64,000 bases of DNA from Dipylidium caninum (GCA_017562135.1 QEYB01001208.1:248001-312000), one strand, 5' to 3'; positions 41,201 through 54,047 are shown, numbered from the stretch's first letter. The notes: generated by a model not told the origin, from the sequence alone. Numbers and translations are program-made.

Positions 41201-44200
41201 CAAATCACCGAAGGAAAGGACTTCTTCACGGCAAGCGCATGTTCCTTTTTTGTCACAGTTCTTTATCTTGTTACATTGCCTAATTTCATGATTGCGCAGT
41301 TATTTTTCCTTATTTTCGCGGTAGAGTAGAAAGCTTCATCCCAGTAGCTTTACCAATGTTTAATGTCACTATTTCGCACCGTATTCTTGACTTTTGATAG
41401 AAACATGAATTTATTTTGTCCTAAGAGCTGTTCACTAGCGTGCTTATATCGCCATATGAATGTCAGTTGAGGCTCTGTTCCAACACTTATTCAGTTGCTC
41501 GACCACCGTGGTCGTAACATGCAAGCGGGGTTGAGATTGATAGAACTCCCTCCACGGCTGGCGTGCACGGTGACTGTTGTCTACACACCGCGTCCTCCGC
41601 TCTTTTGGCACACTGGAATCCTCGCCTTTCGCGAATTGTCTGACCAACGCGACTCCAATGCGCATGTTCCCAACACTCGGTGCTATTTGGTGAGTTCATT
41701 GTCCCCGCAGCTCTTTGCAAAAAAATTCTTTCGACTTACGCCGGAATTTTCGCTATTTCCTTTAGTCCGGTAAAACCCTTAATTCCCTTTTTTTGTACAA
41801 TATAACTTCTGCAGCGTGCAGGAACCCCCTCTATAACTTTAACTCACTTTGTTTGAAAAATGGATAGTCGTTTTCCTACAGCGCCACTTTCTCCCGTACT
41901 GCTATCACCCGATCTACTCCCTCACCGTTGGTGCTTTTTTTACAGCAACGCTTGATTGGTTACGTTGCGGGCAGCAACATACAATGCAACTTCTGCAGAG
42001 GTGTAGACGAGAAGACTTACTGGACGTCTGCATTTTCTACCCCGACAGATGGTGTCGGCAGTCCACGTCAGAAGACGCTGTCTTACTATGCTCGCGTTTC
42101 CATAATGAATGCTGGTCTCCGTACAGCGTGGGTCTTCGCTGTGGCTATGAGGTCGCTTTCTGACCAAGAGCGTTCCCCCGCTCCCCTCCCCGGGGTGCGC
42201 ATCGCACCCGCCCGCTTTGTTCTTCGGCCTAGTCAATCGAGGGTTCGCTTCGTATTCCGTTTATTGTGTAAAAGTTAAATGAACTGTATTTCGTATTTTT
42301 ATGGAGTCGCTACAATTCCTAATATCTCCTAGGAATAAATGCCAAATTTATTCACAGGCCTTTCCTTTATTTGCCTTTCCTTCTTGTTTAGGACATGATT
42401 TAATTCAATGTGTCCGCGTTCTCTTTATGACACCTACAAGGAAATGCTTCTGTCATTCTTGCTTCTAACCCGCTTTCCTTTCATCTCGTGCCTTAGGACG
42501 TCGTTATTTCAATAGCAGATGAACCTCTTGAAGTGCTGGTGCTCTTCTATAACGGTGATGAGATTTTGCGCCATCAGTGTAGGAAAATGCAAGTTTGATT
42601 CCAATCAACATATGATATGCGGCGAAAAAGTTGTCTTCATATCTTTTTTTATTTAATTGCATACACTTAAAACTTCGATGTCGACATGTCTCACCATATT
42701 TTACCGCTCTTTATTATATCTTACGTGACCTTGACATTTGACTTAATTTGTGAGTAGACTTGCCTCGGTGAGTCAGTCTGAACAGTCACCGCCACGCACG
42801 CTGCCACGGCCACACCGCCGTCTGCGATCCGCCTACATACTGAGGCCCTTCGATGGAGAATCCCTGGACATGTCGAGTAACTTTAATCCCCCCATTCAGT
42901 GTCTTTGAATTGAGCTTACCTTACTTGACGCCTATTCCATATTCAAGGCGAAATATCGTTTTCTGTCTCGGGATATCACTATAACTGGCATGAAGCTTTA
43001 CAGGATGAGCAGCGCTCGCGTCCCCCTCTCAGTCTCACCATTTATCCCTTGCTAACCGAGGCGTCTACCTTAAGCTTCGAGACTTCAAGCTGCCTCATTA
43101 TTGACAATCATGTGAAGGAGGAATCGCATCAAGCCACAGATAAAACTGTCCACCTCTCTACCACCCCTGGAACTCTCACTCAGGCATGTTCCGGATACAA
43201 TCTTCCTTATCCAAACTAGCCTATTTCATTCTTTCGGTCTATACGCTACCTGTTGAGATTAACAAACTGGAGGGCACCGAATTCTAATGTGTAGAGTCAT
43301 TTTTCAAGGCCAGCACCGTCACGAATGTGTCCTCACTTCGCAGGTCCAGTGGTCGAGTGAAGACAGTGCCCTCGCACCTTGCCGCCTTACGTCCCTTTCG
43401 TTGGGAAGCGCAGTTGTTGCCGGCTCCTCCCACTTGGATCGTTGCGACACCTCATCTCCCGCCTCCCTAGTTTGCAGGGACGCTCGTGCCTGCTCATATT
43501 CCAGCCCAGACGCGGCACATCAGCCTACTGAAGTACCCCTGGTCATTCTCCGTCCTGACTCTCAACTCATTTTTGCCCCCTGCCAACCCGGTTTATTCAC
43601 CTGTAAGCTTTTCCCTTTTTTTCTTGACCTGCGTATTTTCTATTAAAAAAGTAATAATATGAGAAATTCCTGCATCGTCCATCTGTGTTATGAAGCTGCC
43701 ACTTTGCAAATTGAACTGACGGTTTTGGCGAGTTCACGGAACGGGGAAGGCAGCGGCAACACTACATCGAGCACCACCTCCTCTCGCAGACGTCTCTCCT
43801 CACTGTGGCGCCTCTACTGGCGTGCGACACCCGTGGGAGCGGAGGGGCAGGAGAGCGTTTTCTCCTACCTCGTGACGCCCCGCCCCCTCCTTGTGGAGCC
43901 TGGGGAGACGCACTACCTTCCCTTTAGCTTTCGCCCACCCCGAGATACACCACCGGACACCCGCTTTTCTGAGGCATGGCTTCTTTTTTTCCACCTCTCG
44001 CGGGATATCACTGGTCCTCTCTTGCCCGACTCCACCTTCGATGGCCCTACGCAGGAAGCCGAAATCCTCTTTGTGGGCGACACGCTTAATGTACGCCGGC
44101 ACTTTTGCCCATGCGCCGTTATGAGATTAACTGTAATCCCCGATAACGGGTCCTCCAATTTTTTTCAGGAAGTGCCTCCTACGCCACCATCCGAGTCGAG

Positions 44201-44681
44201 GCTTATCATTGTTAAATCCCTCCTGAAGCTGAGAGGATCTCCGGTCGTGTTCAAGCGCGACGGCCAGCAATGTCGGGTACCCTCTTTTCCTAGATATAAC
44301 CGCCTTTCCCCCTCCCACCCATTTACTGACGCGTTCCCTATCCCTAGTTTGATTTAATCAACGTCTCCCGTGAAGAACGACTGATAGTCAGCCTGGGTCA
44401 AATTAGCTCACCGGTATTTGAGCTAATCCGGCCAAAGTTAACCAAGTTTTCCATCGAGTGAGTCACCGTTTAAAATGATCTCCTCGCCCCACACGTGAAT
44501 CCTCTGACCATTCGTCATTGTGTTCAGACCTCGATCCAGCGTACGTCTGTTGGCTCAGTTCAGACCGGAGAAGGAGCCCCACGACACCGAGATTAACGGC
44601 TTCCTACCCGTGTGGTGGTCAACCGAGACGGATCAAATGACTAGATACGAGAAAAGCGTCCCATTTAAGGCGATTTTGTAA
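38228..44681 (+). CDS. CEP192: CEP192/SPD-2-like centrosomal scaffold protein
   Basis: CEP192/SPD-2 proteins recruit pericentriolar material, Aurora A and Polo-like kinases for centriole duplication and spindle assembly. Seventeen exons keep frame and give about 1,248 aa: 38228-38779, 38956-39135, 39342-39524, 39764-39911, 40072-40572, 40774-40930, 41146-41230, 41495-41689, 41946-42242, 42497-42592, 42786-42876, 42948-43183, 43344-43602, 43696-44090, 44169-44276, 44348-44457, 44528-44681. The N-terminal half is low-complexity and Ser-rich. The C-terminal half has ASPM-SPD2-Hydin type beta-sandwich repeats: RLIELPPRLACTVTVVYTPR (about 615), SIMNAGLRTAWVFAVAM, APARFVLRPSQSR plus FYNGDEILRHQCRK (about 750-795, close to the vertebrate FGGDEISRQQYRR segment), THYLPFSFRPPRD (about 1,070) and a last domain with SSVRLLAQFRPEKEP. 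The exon 1 donor is uncertain (38779 or 38821). Introns after 41230 and 43183 appear to be GC-AG. The start codon directly follows a 3' splice site. The human protein is longer. Confidence 0.8.
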
Positions 44682-45193
44682 ATTGCATCAGACTTGCCTT
44701 TGTCGCCTTTCTATTGTATTCCAGTAAAAAAACGTGCATAAAACCACTCACCCTCCTCCCTGGTCGGGCTCTCCGACTTACTGAGATCATTTGTAACATT
44801 AACCGTATAATCCCTGCATCGTTACTGTTGATCAAACGTGCTTGACTGGGCGACAATCAGGCGGCACGACGGAATGGATGTGCGGCTCCCGGCAACACCG
44901 CCTTCCCCTCGCCTCTTTAAAATTAGAAGACCTGAATTCACGTGATTGTTCCGTATCTTATTAAAGTATTTTGTTATTTACAAGCGATGTGTTCATTTCC
45001 GACGCTTTGGAGGAACTGGTAACTAGAAAAAGGGGTTGAATCAGAATATTAATGAATCATTCAAACAAAACTACGCGAATTCATTCGCAGTGACGCGACA
45101 GTTACAAGAAAGTTCGTCTGTAGCTCTGCTGGTAATGTCAATGTCGTAAGTATTTGCACTACTTACAGTTTCTCATCTGATAAGTTAAACAAA
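44682..45193. other. Convergent intergenic region, CEP192 and RRM gene 3' ends
   Basis: About 510 bp between two stop codons of converging genes. ATTAAA at 44960-44965 is a possible polyadenylation signal for CEP192. I see no ORF or RNA gene. Confidence 0.55.
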
Positions 45194-48100
45194 CTAAGTC
45201 GCATGTATCGATCTTTCTGCTAAACTCTGATGTGCTGGGTACCAAAAGGGAGGAGTGTGGTTTACCATTTTAGGCATGGTGCCAGAACATCGCCTCTTGC
45301 CGGTCGTAGCCTTCCAATTTCTCTTTGCGCCAGGCGATTTGAGCGCCTTCGCACAGACCCTACGCAATTTTAGGGCCTCCGCTAATGAGGCGTCAATGGC
45401 CTCGCCCTCAGAATCGTCTCCCACAGCCAAATTCACCTCGTCTGCGTCTTCAGGCTCGGAATGCAACTCTTCGTCCACCAGCTGCGAACCACCTCACCTT
45501 CATCTAGGTTAAGGACAACAGAACTGATTAGGAGAAATATCCCATGCGTTAGGAAAAAATTAAAAAAACGGAGACAAATGCGTTGAGTACCATCCAGCTA
45601 CAGCTACAAAGATGGCTCACAATAACCCAACCAATGTTTGGAGGAATCGCCAATTAAATAATCGGGTAGACCTGCCTTCTGTACCAGATTCATGTCCACT
45701 CTCATCACCGGTGTCACCGTCATCTTCATCGCCGGTATCTACAGTGAAAAGAAATCTTTAAGAACGATAAAAGTCGAAAACTTCATAGCAGTACCATGTG
45801 TGATCGGAGTAGGGTGCTTCTTTGCATGCATTCCGATCAAAGCAATTCAGTAATCTCGTCTCAAATGACATTAAAGTTTACAAATGAAAACAAATAAATT
45901 AAGACTCACCGTCATCGCTTTCCGAACCTTCATCACTTTCTCTCTCTTCCTCGGATTTCGCCTCAATCGAGTTATCTTGAAGATTTTTTTGAGTCTTTTT
46001 AATTAACGCCGAAAGAAGCGAGTCGGATTCCGTCCTCTGTACATCACCAATACTCGTTTCAACCCCAGATATCCCCTTTCCACCTCCAGTGTTTACTGAC
46101 ATCTTTACATTCTCGGTAGCTTTTTTTCGCGACTGTGATGGCATCTTCAACAAGTCACTCGTCCTAAGACTTTTTGCCGACCCTTCTTTTTCGTCATCCG
46201 CACTCGTCATCGATTTAATGAGAACTTTTCCCACACGTTCGACAGACTCTGCCTCCTTCCGCGGATGGACTGGCAAATCACGTTCATTTAAGGAAGCAGT
46301 AGGTGGGTTAATAGGCCCTTTCGACTTGGACGGTTTGGTGTAAAAGTTCACCGAGATAGGGTGGCCTCTCAGAGGAAATTTGTGGCGTTGGGAGAAGGCA
46401 TCGAGAGCAACAGCCTCGGAAACGTAAGTAAGGATTGCATGGCTAAAGACAATGGAAATGAATAATAATGTGGTTAAACGGTTCCGTTTGTGCTTTAGCA
46501 CATGTTAATGCTGTAGAAAATGTCCTGACCCGTAATTAAAATTGTGCGGTGACATCGGCAATCGAATGCTTTCTGCGGTGGAGAAGACGCTTTTAAGGTC
46601 AGTCTGGTTTACTTCTGGTACCAGACCCGAAACCACGATGCGCGAAAAGTCGACGGCCTCTATCGTAAGGCCTTTGTCGCTGGTTGTGTGATCGCCGTAC
46701 AGCCGGCTAGAGCAAAGCTCAGCCCGAATTGATTTACCGGCGAAAAGATGACCCGATATGGACGACTTCTCGTTCGTAGCCGTTTCCACGTCCCCGAACT
46801 CCACGAAGGCAAAACTATTTTAAAGTGAAGTTGCAATGATAACAACGAGGAGCGGAATCGGTAGGTCAAAGGATAGTAACGAAGCGTACGAGCATAGCTT
46901 GTTCGACTTATGTTTGACGAAGAACCTGCAGCTTTCCATTTTGGGAATAAACTTTTTAAGCATACTAAAAGTGCAGTCAGTTGGGATGGGGGAGATATAC
47001 AGACAACGAGAAGTAAATTCATCTGAAACGTAAAAAAATGGAAATTAGAATAACGAATGAGTTGGTGGTACTTTTCAAAAAGCAATTACTTTAATTGACA
47101 GTAAATCCACAACACTACATAAACAAAAACCCAGCTCACCATGACGATCCCTAATTTCCTTCAAGATTGCATCCTTGTCCAAGGGACTAAACTTCTTGTT
47201 CGAGGGCATTACATCCTGTTTTATCTCCTGCGAATTCTCCTAACATTAAGAATAATCATGGTAAGTTATATTTACAAACTGCTACCATTTACACAAAAAA
47301 ATTGATTACATTTATAACGTCCTTACTATTTTTCTCGATCAAAAATTCAAAAAAGCAAACCAACCTGTGAATTGTCTCCACTAGACGTCTCAGCAACAAC
47401 AGACGACTCCACCTCTAAAAGATAAAATGAACACGCCAAAAATATTTTCCTCAAAAATTCAGATATTTCCACCATTCACTATGAAGACGTTAACAGTGTA
47501 GCCAGAGCCAATATTGTTTCAGCTGGAATATCAGTCCAAAACGCAAATATGCACAAATAGTGAACGGCACCAAATACAGTTTTAGCCAGCCTGTTTTATT
47601 GCTTTAAATTTTCACATTTACGTCATTTGCACCTTAATTAATATTCAACTCGTTAATACCGTTGTTTCCCAGATTCAACTCTTCCTCGTCTACATCCTCT
47701 TCAGAAGTATCTAGGTCTTCGCTATGATCACCATCAACGCTGGAATCATCGGCCAAATTCCAATTGGCTTGAATCAGTTCAGGATCGCTGTTGCTCGACA
47801 CCTCACCCGTATTTGTCAAGGGCGCCATCTTCGAAGGTTCTATGCATTGCATTATAGAGCCTGCCGCCCTGGATTTCTTGTTTCGTCTTTTCCGACTCTT
47901 GCCGCCTTAATTAGAAATTTATTTGCTTCTTCTGAGATATAAATAACAACTATCCGAAACTCGAAACCAAAAATTACTTTTTGACGTGCAATCCGACTGC
48001 GGTTTATTCGCGGGATCCCCCCGATAGGTAGATGGTGAGTTAGATAAGGCACTCTCCCTACTCCCCTTTCCGTCGCCTTCACCACCAATTCCACTGAGGG

Positions 48101-48392
48101 CAGAGGACGATGCTTTATGAAGGTCCTCCGACTTCTCCAAAGATGACAAAGAAGGTTCCCCTGCTCGATAACCGCAAATTCGCGTATTTGCAATTTTGTG
48201 TCTTTTTCGATGCTTCTTCTTATTCGTTGCGCCGGTAGACTGGGCAGCCGAGGCAGCAAGCTTCTTAGGTGAGGATCTCACGAGATCAGCCTTACAAACT
48301 TTTAACTTTTCTGAATGCTTCACACCCAAATTGAACTTTTCTTCAGAGGCGCCAGTATTGCCTTTTTTAGGTTTCCTCGACTTTTTTCTCAT
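45194..48392 (-). CDS. Nucleolin-like protein with two RNA-recognition motifs
   Basis: Predicted nuclear or nucleolar RNA-binding protein; the exact orthologue is not recognised. Nine exons keep frame and give 704 aa: 48392-47978, 47905-47660, 47414-47365, 47239-47140, 47022-46890, 46814-46530, 46442-45910, 45738-45685, 45492-45194. The N-terminus is basic with several Lys/Arg clusters (MRKKSRKPKK, KKKHRKRHK, KSRKRRNKKSR), likely nuclear or nucleolar signals, followed by an acidic stretch (DTSEEDVDEEE). RRM1 spans about 275-348, with RNP2-like CLYISPI and RNP1-like SFAFVEF. RRM2 spans about 371-444, with RIVVSGLV and YGHAILTY. A long Ser/Lys/Glu-rich region follows, with acidic runs (EEERESDEGSESDDG, DTGDEDDGDTGDESG). 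Acidic and basic blocks around tandem RRMs resemble nucleolin, but there is no RGG tail. A 3' splice site lies 4 nt before the ATG. The last acceptor (GGTGAG) has a weak pyrimidine tract; phase supports it. Confidence 0.8.
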
Positions 48393-49459
48393 AGATCTAA
48401 AAATATAATAAACGGTACAACACTAACTACACGCTGGTCACTTCAGCAAATCGTTGCCGCACGAATTTAACCACATTTGAACAATAAGGCATTCAAACCG
48501 AGTCGATATTTGGTGCCAGTAGAGAAATTCCAATAGAGGTAAGATACCTCATCACTACCGTAACAACCAATAAACTTAAACCTGAGCATACGAGAAAGTA
48601 CACGACCCATGCGTATCTACCTAGTGGTAGTGTTTTCAGCCCCCAACCCTGCTGGCAACTATACAAGCAGGTGTGAATAGGCGAAAGTATCTTTTTAGCA
48701 CAGATGCAGAGAATTTCCACAATGGTTTTAGGAAATTCACTGTCGTGTGCAACTAATCAACAGTTTTTACCCTGGCAATGATAGGTATACCAGCAAAATC
48801 CAAAATTTACAAGAGAAAGTCATTCAAGATGGTTCTCTTTTCTTTAAAAGCTTTAGTCCAACTGACCCAAAAAAGGCTAAAATGAAGACAGTTAAACTAA
48901 AAAATTGGTTCTGGAGAGGTCACAACACGTCTGGAAATTCCCAGAAACTATCGTCGTCAAGTCCTAATCAACAGAAGATACACAACCGATAGTCCTCCGT
49001 ATCTGTGTGCAACATTACCAGAGAGAATAGTTGTGGCTGCCGCTATCCGCTTCCCAGGCAAACAGGGCAGAAAACATGAACATGAAATACACGAAGGTAC
49101 GCACACTGGGACCCACGCGGCCGCATGCGAAGTGAGGTGTGTGGGTAGCGAGGGTTAAGAAGTAACGTTATAAACAAAAGTAACCGTATAAAGAAATTTT
49201 AGCCTATTTAAATACGCATTAAATCACGCTCGCAAAAGTTCGAATCACTGATTTGATGCAAATTCAATATCGCCATGCTAACAATCGCCACATTAGCTTT
49301 GAGCAAAAAATACGACATACTAAAAGTATTAAAACGACTATGCGAATGTAAAGGTATTTTGAATATGTGTTAAATTTTTGGGGTTGTAATTAGCGCCGGT
49401 TTTAAAATTCTAAGCGGGGACCACTCATTTGCCTGGCACAAGTTCGCCTCGGTCCTGGA
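48393..49459. other. Divergent intergenic region between the RRM gene and POLA2
   Basis: About 1.07 kb that must hold both promoters. Two overlapping ORFs on opposite strands occur here: a minus one at about 48493-48765 with a hydrophobic, membrane-like stretch but no upstream ATG, and a plus one at about 48765-48992 rich in Lys and Ser. Neither matches a family I know. Either could be an exon or chance. Confidence 0.4.
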
Positions 49460-52192
49460 ATGCGTGATTTTGGGGCTCCGGAACTTGGTTCCATACAGGA
49501 CGACCTAAGTGCCTTTGGCCTGTCAGCAGGCGAAGAAAGTCTCAAAAAATGTATTCAACCACCTGACATGATTATTTTTATAGTTATTGAGCTGTCTACG
49601 AAGTATTGTCTGGGTGTTCCATCTCTTGTGGAAAAATACGTTGCCTTCCATATTAATAGAGGTCTATCCGATTCTCTCACCCAAGACGCCATTTCTCTGT
49701 TTGAGAAGGAGGTTTGTTCTTTGTTTCTAAGTTCCAGGCTCTTCTACCGACATCGGTACCCAAATCTCTTCATGCGTTCGAGACCGTAGCTACTGGTTCC
49801 CTAAATGAGCTTCCACTCGAAATGCGAAGAGAAATGTATGTATCTTTCCTGATATTTACTCTAAGCCTTTCGACGGCAGCCTCTGAGGACCAAAATGATA
49901 TTGTGAGCTCTTATCTCGCAAGGTCGGAATCCACGCGACTTCCTAATCCTTTTAATACTGTCGATACGAACCTATCCTCTCCACGTAAGGGGTTTTGTAA
50001 TTGTTACATGATAACGGTAGTCCTTTAGTCAATATCTTGCAATTTTTGGTAAACAAAATTCGAAAATCATTTTAGAAAGTATAAAGGTGGCCTGCAAAGT
50101 GATTTGTTCGTTTTCAAATTGGGCGGACGGCAGAGCATCTGATGGCTTGTCAGGTCATCAACTCTCTCCTCTACTTACGGGTCGGTCTTTTTCTTGCGAA
50201 CTTCGGACTATGGAGTCCCAGGAATCTGATTCCTTTAAATACATGTATCAAAAGCCATTGAAAAAGGCCGAGATCCTGGATTCGTGGACATGGAATCAAG
50301 TCACGCGAATAATCCAGTCAATCCCCTCTTCTACTGTCGAAGATTGCGGGAACACTCTATTGATAAAACCGCGCTTTTGCCTTTCCAGTGTGCTAAACTC
50401 TAAACCTGAGGATTCTACCGCTAAGAAACCTTCTCCATGCGTTTTTCAGCCTTTGCATCGAAGACTACAAACGCCTAGTTTAGTAGCAGGTAGAGTAGCC
50501 GTTCGTCCCGAGAATGCAGCCGGGGAGGGTGAAACCCGCCAAAAGTTGGATCCTCTCAATGTATGCATTGTGGGGGCTAAAAGAGCCGGTGGTGGGAGAT
50601 CTAGGGCAGATAATGCTTGATCTTAACACAGCATCATCCATTCTCCAATACTCTCTGTACCCCGGTCAGCCCGTCGTCATCAAGGCCACGAACACGAGCG
50701 GACGCTCTCTTGTGCCGCTTGACATTTACCAAGTATGACGTATCTCTTTTATCTCCTTGTCTATCGTTTGTTAATTTAATTATGTAACATGTTGACGAAC
50801 CCATTTCAGCCGAGGGTTCTCCCACCCCTTGATACTAAAGGCGAAGAACTATACGCTGGTAAGCTTAATTTCCATCTAGTGTTTCTGACCTTTCTTTTTC
50901 CCTCAATTTTTAGATGAACCAGATCTCCATGTTGCAGTAGCATGTGGGCCTTTCACTCCGAACGCCTCTCATGATATTTCGCCCTTGTTATCCTTGCTAA
51001 AAATCATCAAGGAACAGCGACCACATGTCTTTATTATGCTAGGCCCACTGGTTGATTCCTCCCATCCACTTATTGGGGTGCGTATTTATATTGAATATTC
51101 ACGTTGCCTTTTAGTGGCTCAAGTTATGTCTTGCCTCGCGTTTGCATTAAACAGGAATACTGTGACTCAACCTTCGATCAACTTTATCAAATGCGCCTCA
51201 ACACGGTGGCCGAATGGTGTTATCTACTCCAAATCAAGGTTGTAATCGTGTCTTCTTGGCGTGAGATCTGCGGAGATCCGGTCTATCCCACCCCACCTAC
51301 ATTTACTTCTAAGCCGCCATGGGCCTATAAGAATTCGGCCGTGGTGCGTAAATCCATTAGTGACTATAGGAATAGCACCCACAATTATTAGGAATTTAGC
51401 AATTATCTTGTAATTCTTGCCCTATGCTATAAATGCTTTGAACTTTTAATTTTAAGGCTGCCTGGTATGAAAACATCACTTTCGTGTGGGATCCCAGCAC
51501 GATTCAAATTGGGCCGTATCATTTAGGTCTTTCCTCGCCTGATGTACTCTTCATGATGAGCTCCGAAGAAATAAGTGCTAAGTAACTTGCTCTTGTTAAT
51601 CGTCCTGCAGGCATTCTCAATAACCTTGCTAATTACCCTGGCTGCCTAGTGTAGCTCCAACGTTTCTGACTTTCACGTTTTACTTTTAGCTGTACCGGCG
51701 ATCGGTTGGCCCGTATTTGTAGGCATATTCTAGCCTCAGGGACGTATTACCCAGTACACCCTGCATCTGGTGATTTGCCTCTCGATTATCCACTTTGGTG
51801 GAACCGTGCCCAAATGCCCCACGATCATTCACCTCACTGCGTTATACTCCCCTCCCGACTGAAAACATTTATTAAGGTGATGTGCCCTGCCAGCTATATT
51901 TGATATTCCCATCGGTTTTCGCTTATTCAAGTGGTCATCAGTCTCCTCCTTAATGCATCTTTAGCACGTCGAGCACCGTTCAACTGATTCACACGCGTTT
52001 TTCTGCTTGCAGGAGGTGGAGGGCGTGGTCTGCGTCAATCCCGGACTGGTTGCGCGGTCGAGCAGCGTTACCGGTGGCAGCTTTGCTCGCCTGATTTTCT
52101 CCACTAATCTGAAAGGTATTGATGCAACCCAAAACCCTAAAATACTAGTTCGCGATCAAATTACCATACAAGGTGAAATACTTCAATTTTAG
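49460..52192 (+). CDS. POLA2: DNA polymerase alpha subunit B (primase-polymerase regulatory subunit)
   Basis: Second-largest subunit of the DNA polymerase alpha-primase complex, which lays RNA-DNA primers at origins and lagging strands; it tethers the catalytic subunit and is not itself a polymerase. Twelve exons keep frame and give 643 aa (human 598): 49460-49550, 49584-49711, 49738-49835, 49866-49984, 50076-50528, 50584-50732, 50810-50858, 50914-51077, 51155-51343, 51457-51581, 51690-51876, 52013-52192. The N-terminal helical domain is about 1-73 (LSAFGLSAGEESLKKF). An unstructured linker follows, then FKYMYQKP, then an OB-fold region (EPVVGDLGQIMLDL, YSLYPGQPVVIKATNTSGR). The inactive calcineurin-like phosphoesterase domain begins about 365 (VAVACGPFTPNASHD, HVFIMLGPLVDSSHP, DPVYPTPP, DRLARICRHIL, SGTYYPVHP, GVVCVNPGLVA, GGSFARL). 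Introns 1-3 are only 33, 26 and 30 nt. A further 5' exon cannot be excluded. Confidence 0.93.
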
Positions 52193-54047
52193 AGCATGGA
52201 AATACTTTTAATATAATCATGTCTTTATACTAACTCCGATTACGCCCCAAACTCGTCAATGCCTATGTCGTTGCGTCTCGGTCAGAAGGGTTTGATGCGT
52301 TGGTGAATCCCATGTTCTGCTTGGTGATCACTTTTTTCAATATCACATTAAGTAATAAGTCCCGAGAGGAACGTAAATAACACGCGAGTTAGATTTTGAA
52401 CCGTAAAGAATCACCCCTATGTTCTTTAGGAGATCATATGAAAAAGAGGGATACGTTCGCCAAAAATAAGTTAGGGTAGAATTTCACACTGTGCCGCCTT
52501 GTCGGAATCCACGTGGTTGTTTGACGAAGGTATCGCCGAGCTTGTTTATTGATGGAAACATAGGGTTGCATAACCTAAGTCCTCATAGATTTGTTCGCCA
52601 ATGACGCAAGATTGTTGGTTGCCAGTAGTTTATTCTAACCGCGAAACTTGCCTTGATTTCGTCTCAAGCAAGTCAAATCATGGAAAATTAGGGATCAATT
52701 CAGTAGCATGCGTGGAGAAATTTCATGTGGTCGGAAGCATCATTTCGTACATCGCAGGTCTATAACCAAGACACAGAGCCCTGGCCTCATGTAATACCAT
52801 AAAACACACGTGTTAAGGTTCATTGTCCTTGTTCGGATGAATCAAAAGCAACAGCAGCAGTCGCTCATGAATGTATTTTAAACGAATTGCAAAAGCAAAT
52901 AAATGCATGAATCGTGTTTGAGTATCAAAGTGGAAACGATAAAATAGCCCATAGCGGCACAGAATTTGTACTCACAAGGTAGTAAATAATGTCTTCAAGC
53001 TTGGTAGTATGAGAAATAATGATAATAAAAAAGGCATTTAAGCGTCATACAAAAATGCAATGAGGTAGAGAGGGTAACATCCCGTTGGAGGTCGCAGCGT
53101 CGTCTAAAAAGGCGGAACACTATTTTTAAGTTCTCAACTAAGGGGAATTCGCTGCCGATTTAGATATATTCTGGTAAAAAATGTTTGGTAAAAAAATTGG
53201 TCTTTTTTGGGTGTCGACATCAATCAACCAATATGGTTGGATGAACCATAGAACCAGCCAAAGCTAAGGTAACGTAATTCATTCTCAGGCGGGAGTTTCC
53301 TCTACCTGAATCGGCGTCATTGTACACAACACGCGGCGGCTTTCAGGACAAGTGCGCACAAAGCGCGGAGCCACGCAGAAACGTGCGAAGATCGGAAGTC
53401 GGCCTCCCCCACTCCACTGGTAATGGTGGAGTGGTTGAGATCTCAAAAATACTCCTAATGGCTAGCTCATTAATTCGATCTCCCTCTTAGAAAAAGTTGA
53501 AATTAGTAACAAGAAACGATCTCGTCTGTGATCTAAAGCCTCTTTAAATGTGGGTTGCTGACGCCTTACTGTTTGGGGACTCAGACATTGCACTGGGCAA
53601 CGACTTGATTTGCGTCAGCTCCAGTAAGCACTCGAACAGGAGACGGAGAGATTCCAGTCACTAACTGATGAGATCCACTCTTCGGTGTAACGGCGGTCTT
53701 TGCCAAATCTAAATCAGAGAGAAGTGATGGCTACGATGACCGAGACATCAGATAAAATGGCAATGGCAGCTTAGACATTGGTCAGCAGACACTGCACTTC
53801 GCTTGAACAGAGTAACTTGTGGTCTCATTAACTGTCCGAAAAAAGGTCGTAAGTTGGGTAACAAAGGAATGAGGATAAACAGAATGACTCAGCCAAAGAG
53901 GATGGCATAATCCACCAGTAATTGGTCTCTTTAAGTGGAGTTGCGATTCAGAGGAAGGGGATTGACTCTTGCCGGTTTTCGGTGCATAAAAGTAACTCGA
54001 AATATGCTAAAGATCCCTTGGTATAAAAGTTGTGCTGGTAGATAACT
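52193..54047. other. Convergent intergenic region, POLA2 and zinc-finger gene 3' ends
   Basis: About 1.86 kb of AT-rich DNA between two stop codons, expected to contain both 3' UTRs. AATAAA near 52,899 (plus) is a possible but distant poly(A) signal. A hairpin with a 9-bp perfect stem lies at 53409-53434. No ORF over 60 codons is seen. Confidence 0.5.
53409..53434. repeat. 9-bp perfect inverted repeat (hairpin)
   Basis: CCACTCCAC at 53409-53417 and GTGGAGTGG at 53426-53434 flank an 8-nt loop. The stem is GC-rich within AT-rich surroundings. It may be a terminator-like or 3' UTR structure, or chance. Confidence 0.5.

Noticed and set aside
43647..43695. Extending the CEP192 exon leftwards to include the ATG at 43659
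   Set aside because: No canonical donor matches that phase; the acceptor at 43695 joins 43602 in frame.
50549..50585. A 25-nt intron in POLA2 ending at GAG
   Set aside because: A 55-nt GT-AG intron (50529-50583) joins in phase and restores the conserved EPV...LGQI segment.
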